Translations under genes and position numbers: made by a program
DNA from: Gelatoporia subvermispora B
Lineage: Eukaryota > Basidiomycota > Agaricomycetes > Polyporales > Gelatoporiaceae
Direction of reading: 5' to 3'
DNA length: 64,000 nt
Assembly: GCA_000320605.2 (NCBI GenBank)
Contig: KB445799.1
Coordinates: forward strand, 1,219,059-1,283,058
Shown here: positions 47,621 to 60,569 of the stretch, piece by piece
How positions within the stretch are numbered: position 1 is the first letter of the stretch
Layout: each line of letters starts with the position of its first letter
The notes under the pieces: model-generated
What the model was told of the DNA's origin: nothing
The model's input: the letters and a program-made list of their open reading frames with translations, nothing else
The model's database searches: none

Positions 47621-50015
47621 CACATGTACTGAGGCGGCCCTGCAGAGCGATCGTGAAATCAGCGCACTAATGGACAATAACACTTTTCAGCACAACATTG
47701 GATCGTACTCGTAATACACCACGACCTGCTGCGTGCCCCTTTCGAAGCAGCACTGATAGGACACCGGGTGCGCTGGACTTCAACGGTACTTTTCGGGGCT
47801 CCGCTCCACTTCATCAAGGTACGTTTCGTCGAGTGCCCGACGTCGAATTTTGCACTGCCGACAAGGAGAGTTCCGAAGTGTCTGTGCCACGCGCTCGAGA
47901 GTGAGACAAGGAAGGACAGAAACCGTAGCGAGAGAAATTACACACGATCCGCGACATGCGTTAGATTCAGAATCATACCCGGTAGCTTTGTGGCGTCCCT
48001 GAACGAACCGGATGTTGGGCCTAGGAAGCCGGGTGTTTTGACATCCGTAACGAGTAACTGGCCCGGTCCCTGTATCGCTCGCTGATGCGCGCAGTACCTG
48101 ATGTATTGTTCGTCAGGCTTGTTCGTGTATTCCCATCAAAGATCCCAGAGCACGGAGTTCGGAAGTGCGCGTCGCGGAGGAATTCGCAGTTTCGCCTTCA
48201 GCGTTGTTACCTGGTTCAGAACCAGATCCGCGGTGTGGCCCATGTGAACATGCTTGTCTGACGGCATTGAACGGGGAGAAAATTGAGCCGATATGTTGTT
48301 GCGCCGCGAAGGCTGGAAATCATAGAAGCAACAGGGTAGGATTTCGAGATGCCAAACGCGTCCTGTACGCGGGATCAGCTGGAGAACTGTCGCATTTCAA
48401 AAAGTCCTGAATTCCGTACTTGGGGGATCGTATCGTGTGGGTGAGTCGTACACAGCACTATTTGAAACGGCGGGGCGAGTGAGAGCAAATTGTCGTGGGC
48501 AACCGTGACATGCGTCACGAGAGGGGAATCGGGATCACAAGTGTTCAAAGTGGAAGGTCGATTGCTCGAGGGATTCTGTAGCGTACATTGCATTTGCATG
48601 CCTTCATATGTATCCGTGCTGTACTAGCTTCATCAAGGGCCCACAGCGACTTCACTGAAATGAGATCATCAATGAAATTCCTCAGTTTCAATTTCCTCTA
48701 ATGAAAGCCTGGACGCACCGGCTGTGTCGTTGTGCCCTTCATATAAGTCTATCTTAGATACGCCACCTGTCATATGAGCTAATACCATCTGTTTCCCTAC
48801 ATATCTGTGGCGCGCAGACAAGCATCCATATGTAGAGTCAGTGCAGGGGAGTCTCGAATTTGGGGCCTGCCACTGGTTTCGGCGCTTCCCCTAGTACGGT
48901 AGTACTGAGCCTCGATTTCTTGAGTAAAACGGAATCTTCAAGTCACAACAGATATTGGTGGATGCGACTGAGCTCGCCGTGTAGCTAATATCTTTCCTGT
49001 GACGACGATATGAGGATCGTAGTGCGATAGCCATGCACAGTCGGCGGACAAGGTCGCTAACACAGTAAAGGCGTGGGCTGTCACTCGTCTGCGTGACCGC
49101 GGCCGTCTCGGGGGTCTAGAAGCGCTGCTTGACAGGATACGTGTCTCTGTCATTCTTATCGGAGTCTGGAGCATTGTCCTCAGTGAATTCAATTGCTTGC
49201 TTGCTTTTTCTTGTTGAGATTTCATCGAGTTCCAGCTCTGCGCGCAGACAATACCTTTAGGGAACCATACAACCCGCATCGACGTGGCGATGTCAGAGAT
49301 TGAAACACGCCAAGACTACTCTTTAGCCGTAACCAGAAACGCATTCATCTAAGACGGGCAAATGTTCGAGCGAAATCAGAACCTGTCTCTGACTTGACTC
49401 TTGCGGCAGACATCCTCGCGCGATCATGCCGGACATTGAAGCGGTCAGGTACCGCCTCAACAGGTGCCTTGTTGCACCATATGGACAGCAGATTCCGCGA
49501 ACAAATACATCGCTTTGCGAACCCGACGCCGCTACGCATGATGTGTCGAGGAGGTATTGTCCCACAGGTCATAGCGGTAAGCCTCTGCGGCATGTGAATC
49601 TGTCTGATGCGTGTTCCTGTGACTGATTTGGCTAATTGGCGAGCTAACGTTCGCGGCCCTAGCACAAATTAGACCCGAGGAAGACTTCTGGAGAAGAGAA
49701 GAAGTATTGGACGTGATGAGGCCCAGGGGTCAAGTAGAAATGGTGTTACAATGTCGCTCGGTATTGTACATCTCAAGCCTAAGAATACAAACTCAGGATC
49801 CGATCGTGATCAATATCAACAGGTAATAGAACAAAGGAATATCTGTTTTTGCAATTTGCCTCCGCATCTAGTTGCGCGTGAATGGCTTGCGTTTGTTTTG
49901 ACCATTTTTCCCGTGGTATGCGCGTTCACGCGACGGAGTGCCCGAAGGTTCGGCACCTTCAGCTTCGTCGGGAGGAGCCCATCTGGAGGCCCAGGCACCC
50001 TAGAACACATCCTGG
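47621..50015. other. Gene-poor region, about 2.4 kb
   Basis: Only short unrelated ORFs on both strands. No transposon ends, tRNA or domain pattern was seen. Confidence 0.4.
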
Positions 50016-51856
50016 TCAGCAATCGTAGATTGTTTCTAAAGGAGGACATACCCCATTTTTCCTCGACGACACTGGGTCGATCTCCGGTTTCGATCGTGGC
50101 GCATCCTTCGACTTTTCACCAGTGTTAGAGCATTGGCTATCCTCCTCCCGTGTCTGCGGAGGTGCAGGCTCTGACTCCGCCTGTGGCTTACTGGATTCGG
50201 CAGGCTGGCCCTCGATTGGAGTAGCTGGCTCGCTCGATGTCGTGGCTGAAGAGTCATCCATCTGTGCAGAGTTCATACCACCACTAGCCGTCTGCAGGGC
50301 TCGGCGCCTAGCCAGTTCACTTCGCCTGTCCCACTCGTCCTGTAACAACATGAGTCGGCGAACTGTAATGCAGAATCCTACACCCACCTCAAGGAGATCC
50401 CGCTCAAGATCATCCAAGGAGCTCTTTAAGCTTGCTTTGCGAAGTATCTCGAGCGCAGTGGGAGCATGTTCGTATTGGCGGAACAGGACGTCGAAGCTGT
50501 GCTCCTCGTCTTCAGATCCGGCATACACGCCGAATACCTCCTTCAACTTTGCGTCGAGAAGACTCTCCCACTCGTCGTCCGTTCGTTCCTCGCGCTGCGT
50601 ATTGTCGACAATCTCGCCATCTCCAGCCGTGTCAGTATCCGGTTCGTGAGCATCGGATGGGGCGCCGGTCTTTTCGTATCCGTCGTTACTGGAAACATCG
50701 GGTGAGACGTTTGAGCTCACGTCATATGGACACAGCTGGTTATCGACGGATGTGGTTGAGTGATGGCCACCATGAATAGCTCCACCTGTGGCGTCCTCGG
50801 TAGCGGACTGCGACGGTGCAGAAACGTCCTGCTCAGCACCTCCCTCGATATCATTGAGGTTCGAAGTATGGTCGGAGGCGGATTGCGGCTGGACCGGGTA
50901 AGTCAACAAATTGATCTGAGACGCAACCGTCGCTGACGCTTCCGACAGAGAAGATAATCCTTGGGAGGACAGCATGGCAGGCAAGTTAATGTGCTCGACC
51001 TTGACGCGGCTGTTAGATGTGTTGAAGAAGAGTGTAGAATCCCTCGGATTGTTCGTGAGCTCTCCTGGGTGCAGCGCAGTAATCCGCAAGTCACCAGACT
51101 ACAAAGTTATGTTAATCAATTGCGTAGGCCAGATGTCATGCCATGCTTACCCTGTACACGAGCTCCTCCCCATTGACCTGGTTCCTAGACGTACTCCATA
51201 CCCCGAAGATTCGGTACACGAGGTGCACCAAGACGAGAATGGCGACTGCAGAACGCAGGCTGAACACCATTAATCCGGGGATTGGGACACCGGAAATAGC
51301 TACGCGGATGTCCGGAAGAAAGGCGTCTAGCCTAGAGGCCCATGGCCGCAGTGTCTCGAAAATGGGTGCAAGATATTCATACAAGCTCTTGCGAGTCTCA
51401 GCAGTAAGAGCCGTATCAACGAGGTGACTCAGGAAGGTGCTGGTCGCGTCGAATAGGTCTAGGTAGGCTTGCGGCGGCGTAGACTGACATAGTTGGTAAG
51501 CTTGCTCGCCGGACCGAGGGTAGGTAGCAAGTGGTGATCCTTGAAGACCACACGTTTGCGAAGTTGATGATGTGGCGGTGGGTTCCGGAGGCGTGACGAT
51601 GTAAGTCGGAACACCCGCAATGAAGAACCCTATGCCGCGCCGAGTTTGTCTGCGGCAGTGGTGAGATAACAGAATCAACGTTGAGAATAACGGCTTACAT
51701 GATCTCCTCAGCGATAGTGTTAGCCATACCGTGGAATGCCGGAGATGTTGCGGTCAGGGTCTGAACCCAGGATATGGGCATCAGAGTCAAGGAGAGTGGG
51801 GTGAGTAGCCCCATAATGGAGAGGATGCTCGCGATCGCGAGCCCGAGGAGAAACAT
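50016..51856 (-). CDS. Unknown membrane protein, dispersed family member 2
   Basis: Three exons (51699-51856, 51151-51649, 50016-51098) encode 579 residues. Exon 1 is 158 nt with a phase-2 end, as in member 1. The N-terminus FLLGLAIASILSIMGLLTPL is an anchor. RRGIGFFIAGVP aligns with RLDVGLLIAGIS (member 1) and RRDVGLYIAGIS (member 3). A second TM, GLMVFSLRSAVAILVLVHLVY, is near residue 195. After a phase-0 intron, exon 3 begins SGDLRITALHPGELTNN and then becomes long, acidic and serine-rich, like the tails of the other members. A helical segment near the C-terminus contains SLDDLERDLLEVG. Function unknown. It sits tail to head with member 3, about 570 bases apart. Confidence 0.65.
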
Positions 51857-52426
51857 CTTATTCGTCGATTCAGATGTATGAATCGATGCTCTGTGTCGGA
51901 AAGTACAGCTGCAGGTAGTTGCAGAGCGATGTTATCGAGTTTCGTCGACGCAAAACACAGGGAGAATATGAGTACTGGTACGGGGAGAGCAAGTGTGGCT
52001 ACGCCACAGTAGGCCTTATAGGACGGCCATTTCTGTGGCTTGTGATCATTGTCCACAGCGCTTAAATTCAGCCGAGGTAACCGCGATTGATATGTCGGAA
52101 ACCCGGACGCTCATTCTACTTGTTGCCGGCGTCATTTATATGCTTATGGGATATCATTCCGAGTGAAATATACGCAGTGGCCAACGGATTTGTGTTGAGA
52201 GATGATTCTGCGTGCCAGAAGGAGCAACCGGCACAGGACATGTTGAGCGCCTTGGTTTCTGCTCTCGAGACTCGCACGAGGTTCACGAAAGGATTTTACG
52301 ATTTTTATTGTGTGTTCTACATTTTAATGGAAACCATTGGACATAGCTGGTACAATTTCAAAGCTAAACGATGTTTTGGAACATGGGTATAGTGAAAATC
52401 CATAGTGAACGATGCGTCGAGGGCCA
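51857..52426. other. Intergenic region between the two minus-strand family members
   Basis: Contains the promoter element of member 2 at 51991-52021 and otherwise only a short minus ORF that is not spliced to the gene. Confidence 0.4.
51991..52021 (-). promoter_or_regulatory. TATA-like element with downstream CTGTGGC
   Basis: On the minus strand CTATAAGG is followed by CTACTGTGGC, about 135-165 bases before the start codon at 51856. It corresponds to the elements before the two paralogs and is the most diverged of the three. Confidence 0.35.
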
Positions 52427-54869
52427 TCACCGCCTGCCCTTCTTGCGTGTGCCCCGGTTGCCTTTCCTATTGCTGGACGCACCACCGCGTCCCCGTCTAT
52501 CTCTCTCTTGGTCACGCCCACCGGGTTCAGTGTGGTCTTGCAACGATGAGGTAGATGGAGCCTGTGCCCAATTGGGCCTGTCTGCAGAGTGAGCTGGAGT
52601 TGTGGATTGTGCCGACTCGCTCGAGCTTGGTTGGGCGCCGGAATGTTCCGTGGTCGCATTAGCATCGATCAGCCGAGGGGCGTGTATTGAGTGCATGAGC
52701 CCTTGCTCTGCGGGCGCAACGTCGTAACGGCGGACTGGAGGAGTTGGCTTCGGCGCATGTATCGAGTCCTGCAGGCCCTGGATCGGAGTCTCCGGATCAT
52801 CATCCAACAGCGGCATTGTGTCATCGGCAGGAGAGGCCTCGGATTCGGGCTCCAACTCCGGACGCTGCACATCCTCATACTCCGAGATGAGTGGCACCGA
52901 AGCAGTCTCTGACTCGTCAAGCAGATCGGCGGGTGCGGGTGTCAGCGCGGGTGAGCCAGTCGGATCGATGGATGACGGCGACGCCGAGTCGATGTGTGTA
53001 TCCTCATTCGGGAGACTGGACGTCGAGGGCTCAGGAGATGTGTCCAACACAGGAGGGGCAGGGGCCGAGAACGATCCTGGCAGCTCGTTGGCAGTACAGC
53101 TGTGGATGACGTCCGACCTGAACACCATACGCTCAACTTGTGCGGAGAGTGACAGACGTCTTGGGGAGCTCCTTGAGGGCCTATCTATGGTCAAAGATGC
53201 GAGATCGAGGGATGATGTTGAAGGCGACCATTCTGTCAGTGCTGAGAATTCATTGTCTGGATCGGCCTGGTGTTCGTTGCCCGCTGGACCGATGAAGAGA
53301 GATCCTGAGACGTAGACATACTCATTAGAGTTTGTACCAGAAACGGTGCATACTTCGGGGACTTCGTGCGGTTCTCCTGAGGGCGAAGATAGGTCGGCCT
53401 TCACTGAACTCGCGGCCTCCAAAGACTTCGAATCTTTGTGATGGTGGTCCGAATTAACATTGCTCGTCGAGACCGAAAAGGAGTCATGTGTCGACGGCAA
53501 GGGAGAGGAGGGGAGTGACATAGCTTGTGACGGCACATCCACATCAAGAATGACATCGCTATTGTCGGACATAGCGTCGCTCACAGAGATAGACACCTCT
53601 TCGTTCGCGTCCTGGTTGTCGTTCACAGAATTAATGCTCGAATAAGTCGACGTCGTGATTGTGGGCTCGAGGGTTGATGCGCTCTCGCTATCTTCCATCG
53701 TTGTGACATCGCGATCCTGTGCGTCCGACGTGGCAGACTGATCCAATCGACTCGACGCTTCTGTCAAGACCTCGTTTCCTTGATGTTCTTTCTGAATCGT
53801 CGACATACTGGAGTCAACCGAGCGCGGTTTTTCGGAGACGGATCCCGATCTCGATAATGCTGGGGGCGCGTCATTTTGCATCGGCGGAATGATGTCGGCC
53901 TCGATCAACAATGCAGAACCCAGTACAACAGTGTCGATGGAGGCTGGCGTAGCTATAGCTGTGGCATTTTGGTCCTGAACTACGGCCACGGAAGAGGATT
54001 CGACTTGATGTGGCTGGTCCATCTGCAGCGCTGCCGTCGTGTATGGAGAACCCGTGTGTGATCGCTGAACGCCAGAGCGCAGGTCTGCTGGAGGAGCTGG
54101 CAAGACCGGCATTGCGATGACTTGTGTTCGAATCTTCGCTCCTTGCCTGCCTGTGACCATAACCGGGTGACTGGTGAGTCCATCGATGCCGTGGCTGTGG
54201 ATCACAGAGACCTTGAAGTGTTTGGTCTGACATTGTGGCGTGATTAGCATCGATTATCGCGAGAAGTCGACCACCAGTACTCACCTGCCACACGACCTGC
54301 TCGGGCTCGCCTTGACTGCATCGAGATTGAGACAGCGGCCGGGAAAGTTTGTACAGCGTCATCGATGCAATGGCCACCGTTGCACCTATAGCTAGGAGAC
54401 CCGAGAAAGCGATGACGCCGGCAGGGATATGTGGCTCCGATGTTGACGGCGCGGCCCAGAAGTCGGATCCATTCCCCTGTACTCCATACACGGACTGAAG
54501 GGTTGCGTTGGGTGTCCTGGACCAGTCTGGTGTCGCAACCGACGACCCGAAAGTGTAGTGGACGGGGTGAGCGATCGCGTATGACTGAGTGGCAAGGTCA
54601 TCCAGTAGTGTGATATCGTCCATGGAGATACCAGCGATGTATAATCCGACATCACGACGAGCCCGGCTATGGAGGCGTTAACCACAGTCCGGACAGATAG
54701 TTTGAGGTTCTCACCTGACTTCGACAGCAATGTCCTTGACCGCGATAGCGAAGGTAGGCGAGGCACATTCCAGAGCGTGCAACCAGGTACCGGGGAGGAA
54801 TGTTATAGCCAGTGGGGCAAAAATGCCCATGATCGAGAGGACGCCCGCGATCGCGAGCGTAAACAGCAT
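52427..54869 (-). CDS. Unknown membrane protein, dispersed family member 3
   Basis: Three exons (54715-54869, 54285-54666, 52427-54226) encode 778 residues. The N-terminus LFTLAIAGVLSIMGIFAPLA is an anchor. After the phase-2 intron comes SRARRDVGLYIAGIS, followed by an extracytoplasmic-looking stretch with N-glycosylation sequons (PNATL, GNGSD). A second TM, GVIAFSGLLAIGATVAIASMTLY, lies at about 134-156. After the phase-0 intron (as in member 2) comes TKHFKVSVIHSHGID. The ~590-residue tail is strongly S/D/E-rich and ends in a basic R/G/K cluster (RGNRGTRKKGRR-type). The layout of short ectodomain, TM and long acidic tail resembles a wall or stress sensor, but this is inference. An upstream in-frame ATG at 55034 exists; 54869 aligns with the paralogs' starts. 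Confidence 0.65.
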
Positions 54870-56447
54870 CTTTGCTGCTGTGGCGTCAGTAACTTCGGTT
54901 ACTGGCGAGTGTAATGTGTGAGTGTGGCGAAAGTGGGAGATGACACGAATCGTTTCGTGCGTGTAGGTTGGACAGGAGTTTGGAGGAGATTCGCAACTGT
55001 ATGCGGTGAGCGAGGCAATTGCGACGGGGAGCAAGCAGAAGTTGAGCCACAGCGGGCCTTTTTATATGGGCTATTTGTGGCTTCGTTGCCTTCGGACTGT
55101 GGCAGAACAAACGCGTTACCCAAATTTGGCAGCTCATGTTGCTGGGCTTCGAAATCGCGGGCCCATGCGTGCGGTCGGACTTCGAAGGCGCAACATTCTC
55201 TTGCTAGCGGAGTTTCTGATGCTGTTCCGTCGTGTGGTTGGGTATCGACCGCGTGATGATGGCGGCCAAGTTTGCCTTCTCCTGCTCAGATACTCAGATA
55301 TGCCGTGGTTATAACGCACCTCACAGCTGGCGCCTGGAGCTCGTCAGACAATGAGACACAGATGAAGACGGAGATATATGACGATGCTTAAGGTCTTCCT
55401 GCATTGTCAATTCGAAAGTGAAATTCAATAGCGACATATTCGTTGAGTACGCAGATCCCATAAGGGCGGCTCGCGTGTATCTTCGGGACTGTATCAGTGG
55501 TCGTGAGCCTCAACTAAACGGCGTTCACTCACATATATTATACGTTCATAAAGCCTTTCACAAGAATCCCGTTGCAGAGAAAACCCATTCAAAAGTTCTA
55601 AGAAACGCCTCGTGTTCCCTCCGCTTGTGGAGGTCAAATCAAGCCGGTCTCTTCTTAGCCTGTGATAACTCTTGACGGCCCTCTCCTGCGATCGACAATC
55701 TAAGTACATTGTCATCTTGCGCCCAAAAAAGAATATCGACGAGGATTCTGCAAGTGACAAGAAGAGAACAATCACGCAGTGATTAATGGCGTTTGCGATG
55801 CGTACTTTATGACTGAAGAACTGCCTCAAGACAGGTGGCTTGTCGGTCAAACGACATATCCGACAGAAGAGTGTAGTTGACTGATTCATGGAGCTGGAAA
55901 AGCTACTTGAACAGCATCAAGGTTCCAATCCTTCTCTGAATGAGCTGGCAGAGTAGCAGCAATCAGAGGAACGAGTAATTCTTGGTAATATCTGATCGAC
56001 GGCCAGGGTGCGTCATATATACACTGTAGAATGACATTGCTGAATGTATCCCAAATCGCAAGCTGCTGGGCATTGTGTGAACGAAAGAAGACTGGAAGTG
56101 TGCTATGCAGAGGACCACGCTCCGCCGCAGAGGTTCTGGGGGCGAAACGCAAGGTCCTATTAGCTCCGGGCTAGTCGTGACGTAAAACATAGTGGTAATG
56201 TAAACGTAGTTAAATCCTGGGCGACGAGGCATCTCAACTAGTAGACGACATAGTCATCTCATCGAGGCTGTCGATATGGTGTTGACAACACGCAGATTCT
56301 CGTATTCCATTGTAACAGCGAATGAGAGCACAAGCCCAGGGTATCATGACATGAGTAGCAGCATAGATAGCGTGCCATACATACGTTCCTGTCCAATAAT
56401 TTCATGCATCCAGAGCACACCGCTTGTAGATCCCACAACACTTGACC
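54870..56447. other. Intergenic region, about 1.6 kb
   Basis: Holds the promoter of family member 3 (listed separately). A 13-base word CTGGCGCCTGGAG near 55328 also occurs at about 6834. No gene was recognised. Confidence 0.4.
55041..55068 (-). promoter_or_regulatory. TATA box followed by CTGTGGCTCA
   Basis: On the minus strand CATATAAAAAGGCCCG is followed immediately by CTGTGGCTCAAC, about 170-200 bases before the start codon at 54869. It closely matches the element before the paralog at 14292. Confidence 0.45.
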
Positions 56448-58530
56448 TTAGCCAAATCCGAACACTAATCCCACAAGGTCCCTCCAGCCACGTCGCACAA
56501 TAATCTTCGCCCCGTCACCGTATTCTTCGCCGATCCATTCCACGAACCGCGCGTCGAGTCCGCTGAACGGCCCGAGCTCGAAAGACATGACATCCCTGGG
56601 TGTTAATACGACCGTCCGGTCGCTATCCTCGCCGCGGCCTGAGCTTGAGAACCGCGATTGCAATCGCCGTGCTGGGAGGAGCCCACCAAGTCGATCAAGG
56701 ACCCCAGCGGTATGTGCATGGAACGTCTGCAGTAATGCCAACGTCGTGAGTACCTGCCGCTCCCGCCGGGCCGCTTCAAGCGCACGGGAGCCCGCACCGC
56801 CGTCAGTGATGAATTCCAGATCGTCCTCCTCGGGCTCGCCCTTTGCCGCCTGCTCCCTTTGTGCGGCCGCACTGGACACGCCCGCCCACGTCCACGCGGA
56901 CGCCGCGCTCGAGCGGCGCGTGCTGCGCAACGGGCGGCCGGGACCGGGCATCGTGTCTGGTGCGGGGCGGCCCTCGATGCCCATGCCGAGCGAGCGCACA
57001 TATGCGCGTGCGCCGCGCGGCGGGGTGAAGTCGTCCTCACCCTCGAGGCGCACGCTGCCCCAGTTCTCGAGGCGCCCCGCGGAGGAGTAAACAAGCGGAG
57101 AGGACCCGCGCCAGGAGCCCATCCAGAGCCCTGCGCACATGATGCAGACGTCCTCGTACACACGCCAGACGTCCGTCCATGTTGAGCTGGACCCGCGCAT
57201 GCGTTTGTGATTTCCGTGTGAGGGATCGCAGCAGGCGTCATGGTGCGGGTGGTCGGAGGCATCGAGCTGTAGCAGTCGGTCGAGTTCTGTCCACTGAGAA
57301 TGCGAGAGGGAGATCAGGACGTGAATATTGCGTGTATACAAGCTGGACTCACTAGTTTGACATCGCTCCATGTAAATCGGACGACTGATAATCTGTGCGA
57401 AGCGCCCCGCAGCCCTGGCTGCTCCAGAGGCTTTGCAACATAGAACGTCGGGCGAGTATTTGGTGTTGCTGTCCGGAGGTCGATGAGTAAGTCGTAATGT
57501 GCGGGCTTCTCGAGGAAGAGCGCGTCCGTCGTGCATGCAATCCACCCACGGCCCTTCTTACTCTCACTCTCCAGTCTATCCAGGTCGTTCAACGTCACCA
57601 TTCCGAGTACTCGCGTGCCCTCCGTCGACTTGCTCTTCACCCTTGGCGCGTCCTCGTCCTCGTCGCTCCCTTCAGTGTCCAGCTCGCCTCGCTGGGCCTC
57701 CCAGCACACGTCTGCTGCAACCTGACACAGCACGCACGCCGCCTCGACCGGGGGTAGTGTGTAGATGAGGATCCGACGTCGTCCGAGAACGTGTTTGTAC
57801 AGCGTGAGAGAAGAAGGGCCGAGGATGCGCAACAGATGTGGAAGATGCACCGTTGGGCTGCTCGCGTGCTCGTCGTTGTCCAGCTCCGCACTCCAGCCGC
57901 TCCAGTCCCCCGCACCGCCGAGATTCAGCTCCTGTACCCGCCGCTCCTCGAAGAACGCCCGCGCAGGATCCCAGTCGCTCTCCGTTGGTTCGAGCGCGTC
58001 GCGGTCTGACAGTAAGGCGTAGATCACGGAGATAAGCTCCTTGAGCGCGGCGACGTGTCGCCATGGGCGCGGCCGCGAGGATTTGGCGAGTAGGATGCCG
58101 AGGGAGGATAGGCGGAATCCGCGGTGGCCGTGCTCTGTTGTCCGTCGTCGGTGGAATATGCAGACCCCGGCGTGCTCGTCCTTAGTGAAGTAGCTGGATG
58201 TTGCGAATCAGCGGCACGTACGCGGAGGAGTGTGTGTGATGTCCGTACACAACGTCCCGCTCGATCAAGTGCAAACCGCTCGGAAGACAGCTGTACTCGA
58301 CATGGGTAAGGTCCAAGTCTGCATACGTATCAGCGTATGTAGGATTGAGATCAAACAGCAACTACCATCGTCGGATTTGAGAGACCAGTCGACGACGTTT
58401 CCCTGCGTTGGGTGAAATGATGCGTGAAAGATGGCGACTGCATCCCTGAGTGAGTCCAAGACATAAAACAGATTATGCCAAACTCACCAACATCCTGAGG
58501 CACGGATCCTGATGAATCCGGCGACTGCAT
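56448..58530 (-). CDS. LCHN/DENND11-like DENN-domain protein
   Basis: Five exons (58488-58530, 58366-58437, 58249-58318, 57353-58193, 56448-57293) encode 623 residues. The N-terminal longin-like part reads DVVAIFHASFHPTQGNVVDW, DLDLTHVEYSCLPSGLHLIERDVVYFTKDEHAGVCIFHRR, and then GFRLSSLGILLA. This follows the known LCHN (DUF2347) pattern F-x-x-x-F-H-x-x-x-G-N-x-V-x-W. The core (HLLRILGPSSLTLYKHVLGRRRILIYT, and MVTLNDLDRL...GWIACTTDALFLEKP) matches the associated DUF4484 region. DENN proteins act on Rab GTPases in vesicle traffic. The C-terminal 150 residues are alanine- and serine-rich and end in VRRGWRDLVGLVFGFG. The acceptor choices at exons 2 and 4 were fixed by keeping these motifs continuous. 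Confidence 0.8.
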
Positions 58531-59545
58531 GACGGCGCAGGTCCGGAATGGATACTCGGACACCTATCTGCCACTCGATTCTGTAGCATGAGTTGGCCGG
58601 ATTGCCACCGGCTACTCCGCAATCTGTACAACACAAGTGAATGAGACGACCGAAATACGGCTCATTGAGATCCGCACCTTGGGGGCAGGTAGACGTCGAG
58701 CTCGACGGCGAGCAACCTGGGGAACTGCGAGCAACTGCGACGACCGCTGCTAGCTTACCGTTTTAGGATAGGGCTCTCACGGCACTGCGGATCACGAGAC
58801 TCTCCCACTCTGATCGGGAGGAACTAGTAAACATCCTCCTTGGCTGCGTACATGGCAAGACTTAGGCCTGCCACCTTGGCCGATCTCATGGACATCTTTC
58901 TGCTATTTGCTCTTTGATCTAACGGGAATCCCGACATCGCTTTGCGAACACAAGGAGCTCTCCTCGTAACGGGTGTACGTGCCGCCTACTGTCCAACGCT
59001 TCCTTCAATGCCACGTGTTATATCAGTCTACGAACTTAAAGTCAGTTCGGCATACACTGAAGATCCTCACCAGATTACATGTATATCGCTTTCGATGGAC
59101 GTCGACAAGGAGATTCGCCACGCTGCCCTCACAGCTAGCGTTTGGCGATAGGGTCGATTCGAGTGTAGCGGTGAGACGTGCTCTATTTCGTGTGCTCCCC
59201 TTCTCTGGGACTGTCTACTTTTGTTCATACTGCAGCTGTCCCGCAAGCTAAGACCGATAGTAGAGTATTCTGGGTTTAAAGTACGGTCCGATATTATGTT
59301 ACGTACTTTGAACGAAGCTTTATATTTTCCTGGTGAACAGTACACGGTCTTCACCACGCGAGTATGTGCTCAATCCAGGGCATTGTGTACTAGACCAGCG
59401 TGATTAATTCAGTCATTCGCAATGGCGCCACGACTCTTCCGATAACGGCGCTCGCACTGGTAATCGAACTCCGATGCGCCGCAATTGACGTAGAGCAAGA
59501 GGACATATTCGATTCTTGTCATCACCGCACTCTCCTGACCATGCA
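58531..59545. other. Intergenic region with one arm of a segmental duplication
   Basis: 58691-59015 is a diverged copy of 63133-63470. Shared words include AGACGTCGAG-TCGACGGCGA-CAACCT near the left end and GCCTACTGTCCA near the right end. It contains no recognisable gene. 59410-59545 is the promoter/leader of kinase-like copy 1 and is itself repeated before copy 2 (61010-61146). Confidence 0.5.
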
Positions 59546-60569
59546 ATGCCTCTTTTTCTGCGTCTCCCTGTAGTCGATGGCATTGCTGAGCTAGAGTATG
59601 ATCCCAGTTCAGGCGGTAACCTTGGCCAGTTTGCTCCCGATGGGGAAGGTGAACTCAACATCAGCATATTGAACAACTTCAAACGTCACACAAGTCCCGT
59701 ACTTCAGTGCACGCTGACCAACAGCGTTTCCCAAACATTTCACGTCGTATGCAAGTTTGGCACAGGTCAGAAGAGAATCGATGCTATTCGCAACGAGTGC
59801 AAGATCTACGAGCGGAAGCTACAGCATCTTCAAGGCACCATCGTTCCACGCTGTTTTGGGATATTTCAGGGCATAATATACGGAAGGCTTGAGGTCTGCT
59901 TGGTCACTGAGTACTGCGGTACGGTCGTTAAGGATCTTTATAAGACTGACTGGGAGTTCCGGTATGTTGGCTCTTAGCTTCCGAGACTTTCCGTTCTTAC
60001 TCTTTCTAGAACCGACACGATCAATGCTCTTGTCTCTGTCCACCAAGCTGGTGTGCGGTATGGGCGTCGGAGCCTGTTTCGCCCGAACAAGGTCCTTGTC
60101 AATAGCGAGGGCCGCCCAGTCCTGTTCAACTTCGATACAGCGGAGGAGCATACATGTGAGCACGACCCGTCAAAAGTCACTTTTACGGCACATGCGCGAT
60201 GTCCGCCGGGAGAGGACTTCTACTGCTCAGAACTATTTTATGCGTCCGATACCGCTCTTGACCTGTGGGAACTAGGTTGGTCCTCTTGCCCTGAATCGTG
60301 ACGAAGTTTCTAATTCGGTTGCAGACTCTGTCATCCTTTGGAACAGACACATTTCTAGAGATATCTTTCATGACATGGACGCAGTCATTGCCCAGGCACC
60401 CGCGAGCTTGCCGCGTGTGATGGCACGGGAAGAAGCAAAGGCCGTCATCAAGGAGTTCCTAGACAATCTGGAGCGCCGCCGACGCTGTGAAGATATCGTG
60501 CGGACGGTTCCTGGTGTGATAGATTTGCCACCTTCACGAACGGTTACATACCGCTCTACAAGAGGGTAA
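59546..60569 (+). CDS. Kinase-like protein, predicted pseudokinase, tandem copy 1
   Basis: Three exons (59546-59961, 60010-60275, 60325-60569) encode 308 residues. The fold can be read as a small protein kinase: candidate beta-3 Lys in FHVVCKFG, alpha-C Glu in RNECKIYE, HLQGTIVPRCFGIF, the hinge VCLVTEYCG, INALVSVHQAGVRYG at the catalytic loop, and VLFNFDTAEEHTCEH at the metal loop. The catalytic-loop Asp is missing (VRYGRR instead of H-x-D) and the DFG-type Asp is Asn (FNFD). It is therefore probably not an active kinase. Exon lengths of 416 and 266 nt and both phases are identical in copy 2. Related small kinase-like families are common in mushroom-forming fungi (memory). Function unknown. 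Confidence 0.75.

Noticed and set aside
51787..52056. 90-residue minus ORF with a hydrophobic N-terminus upstream of membrane-family member 2
   Set aside because: It overlaps the promoter and exon 1 of that gene in another frame, and the paralogs have no equivalent exon.
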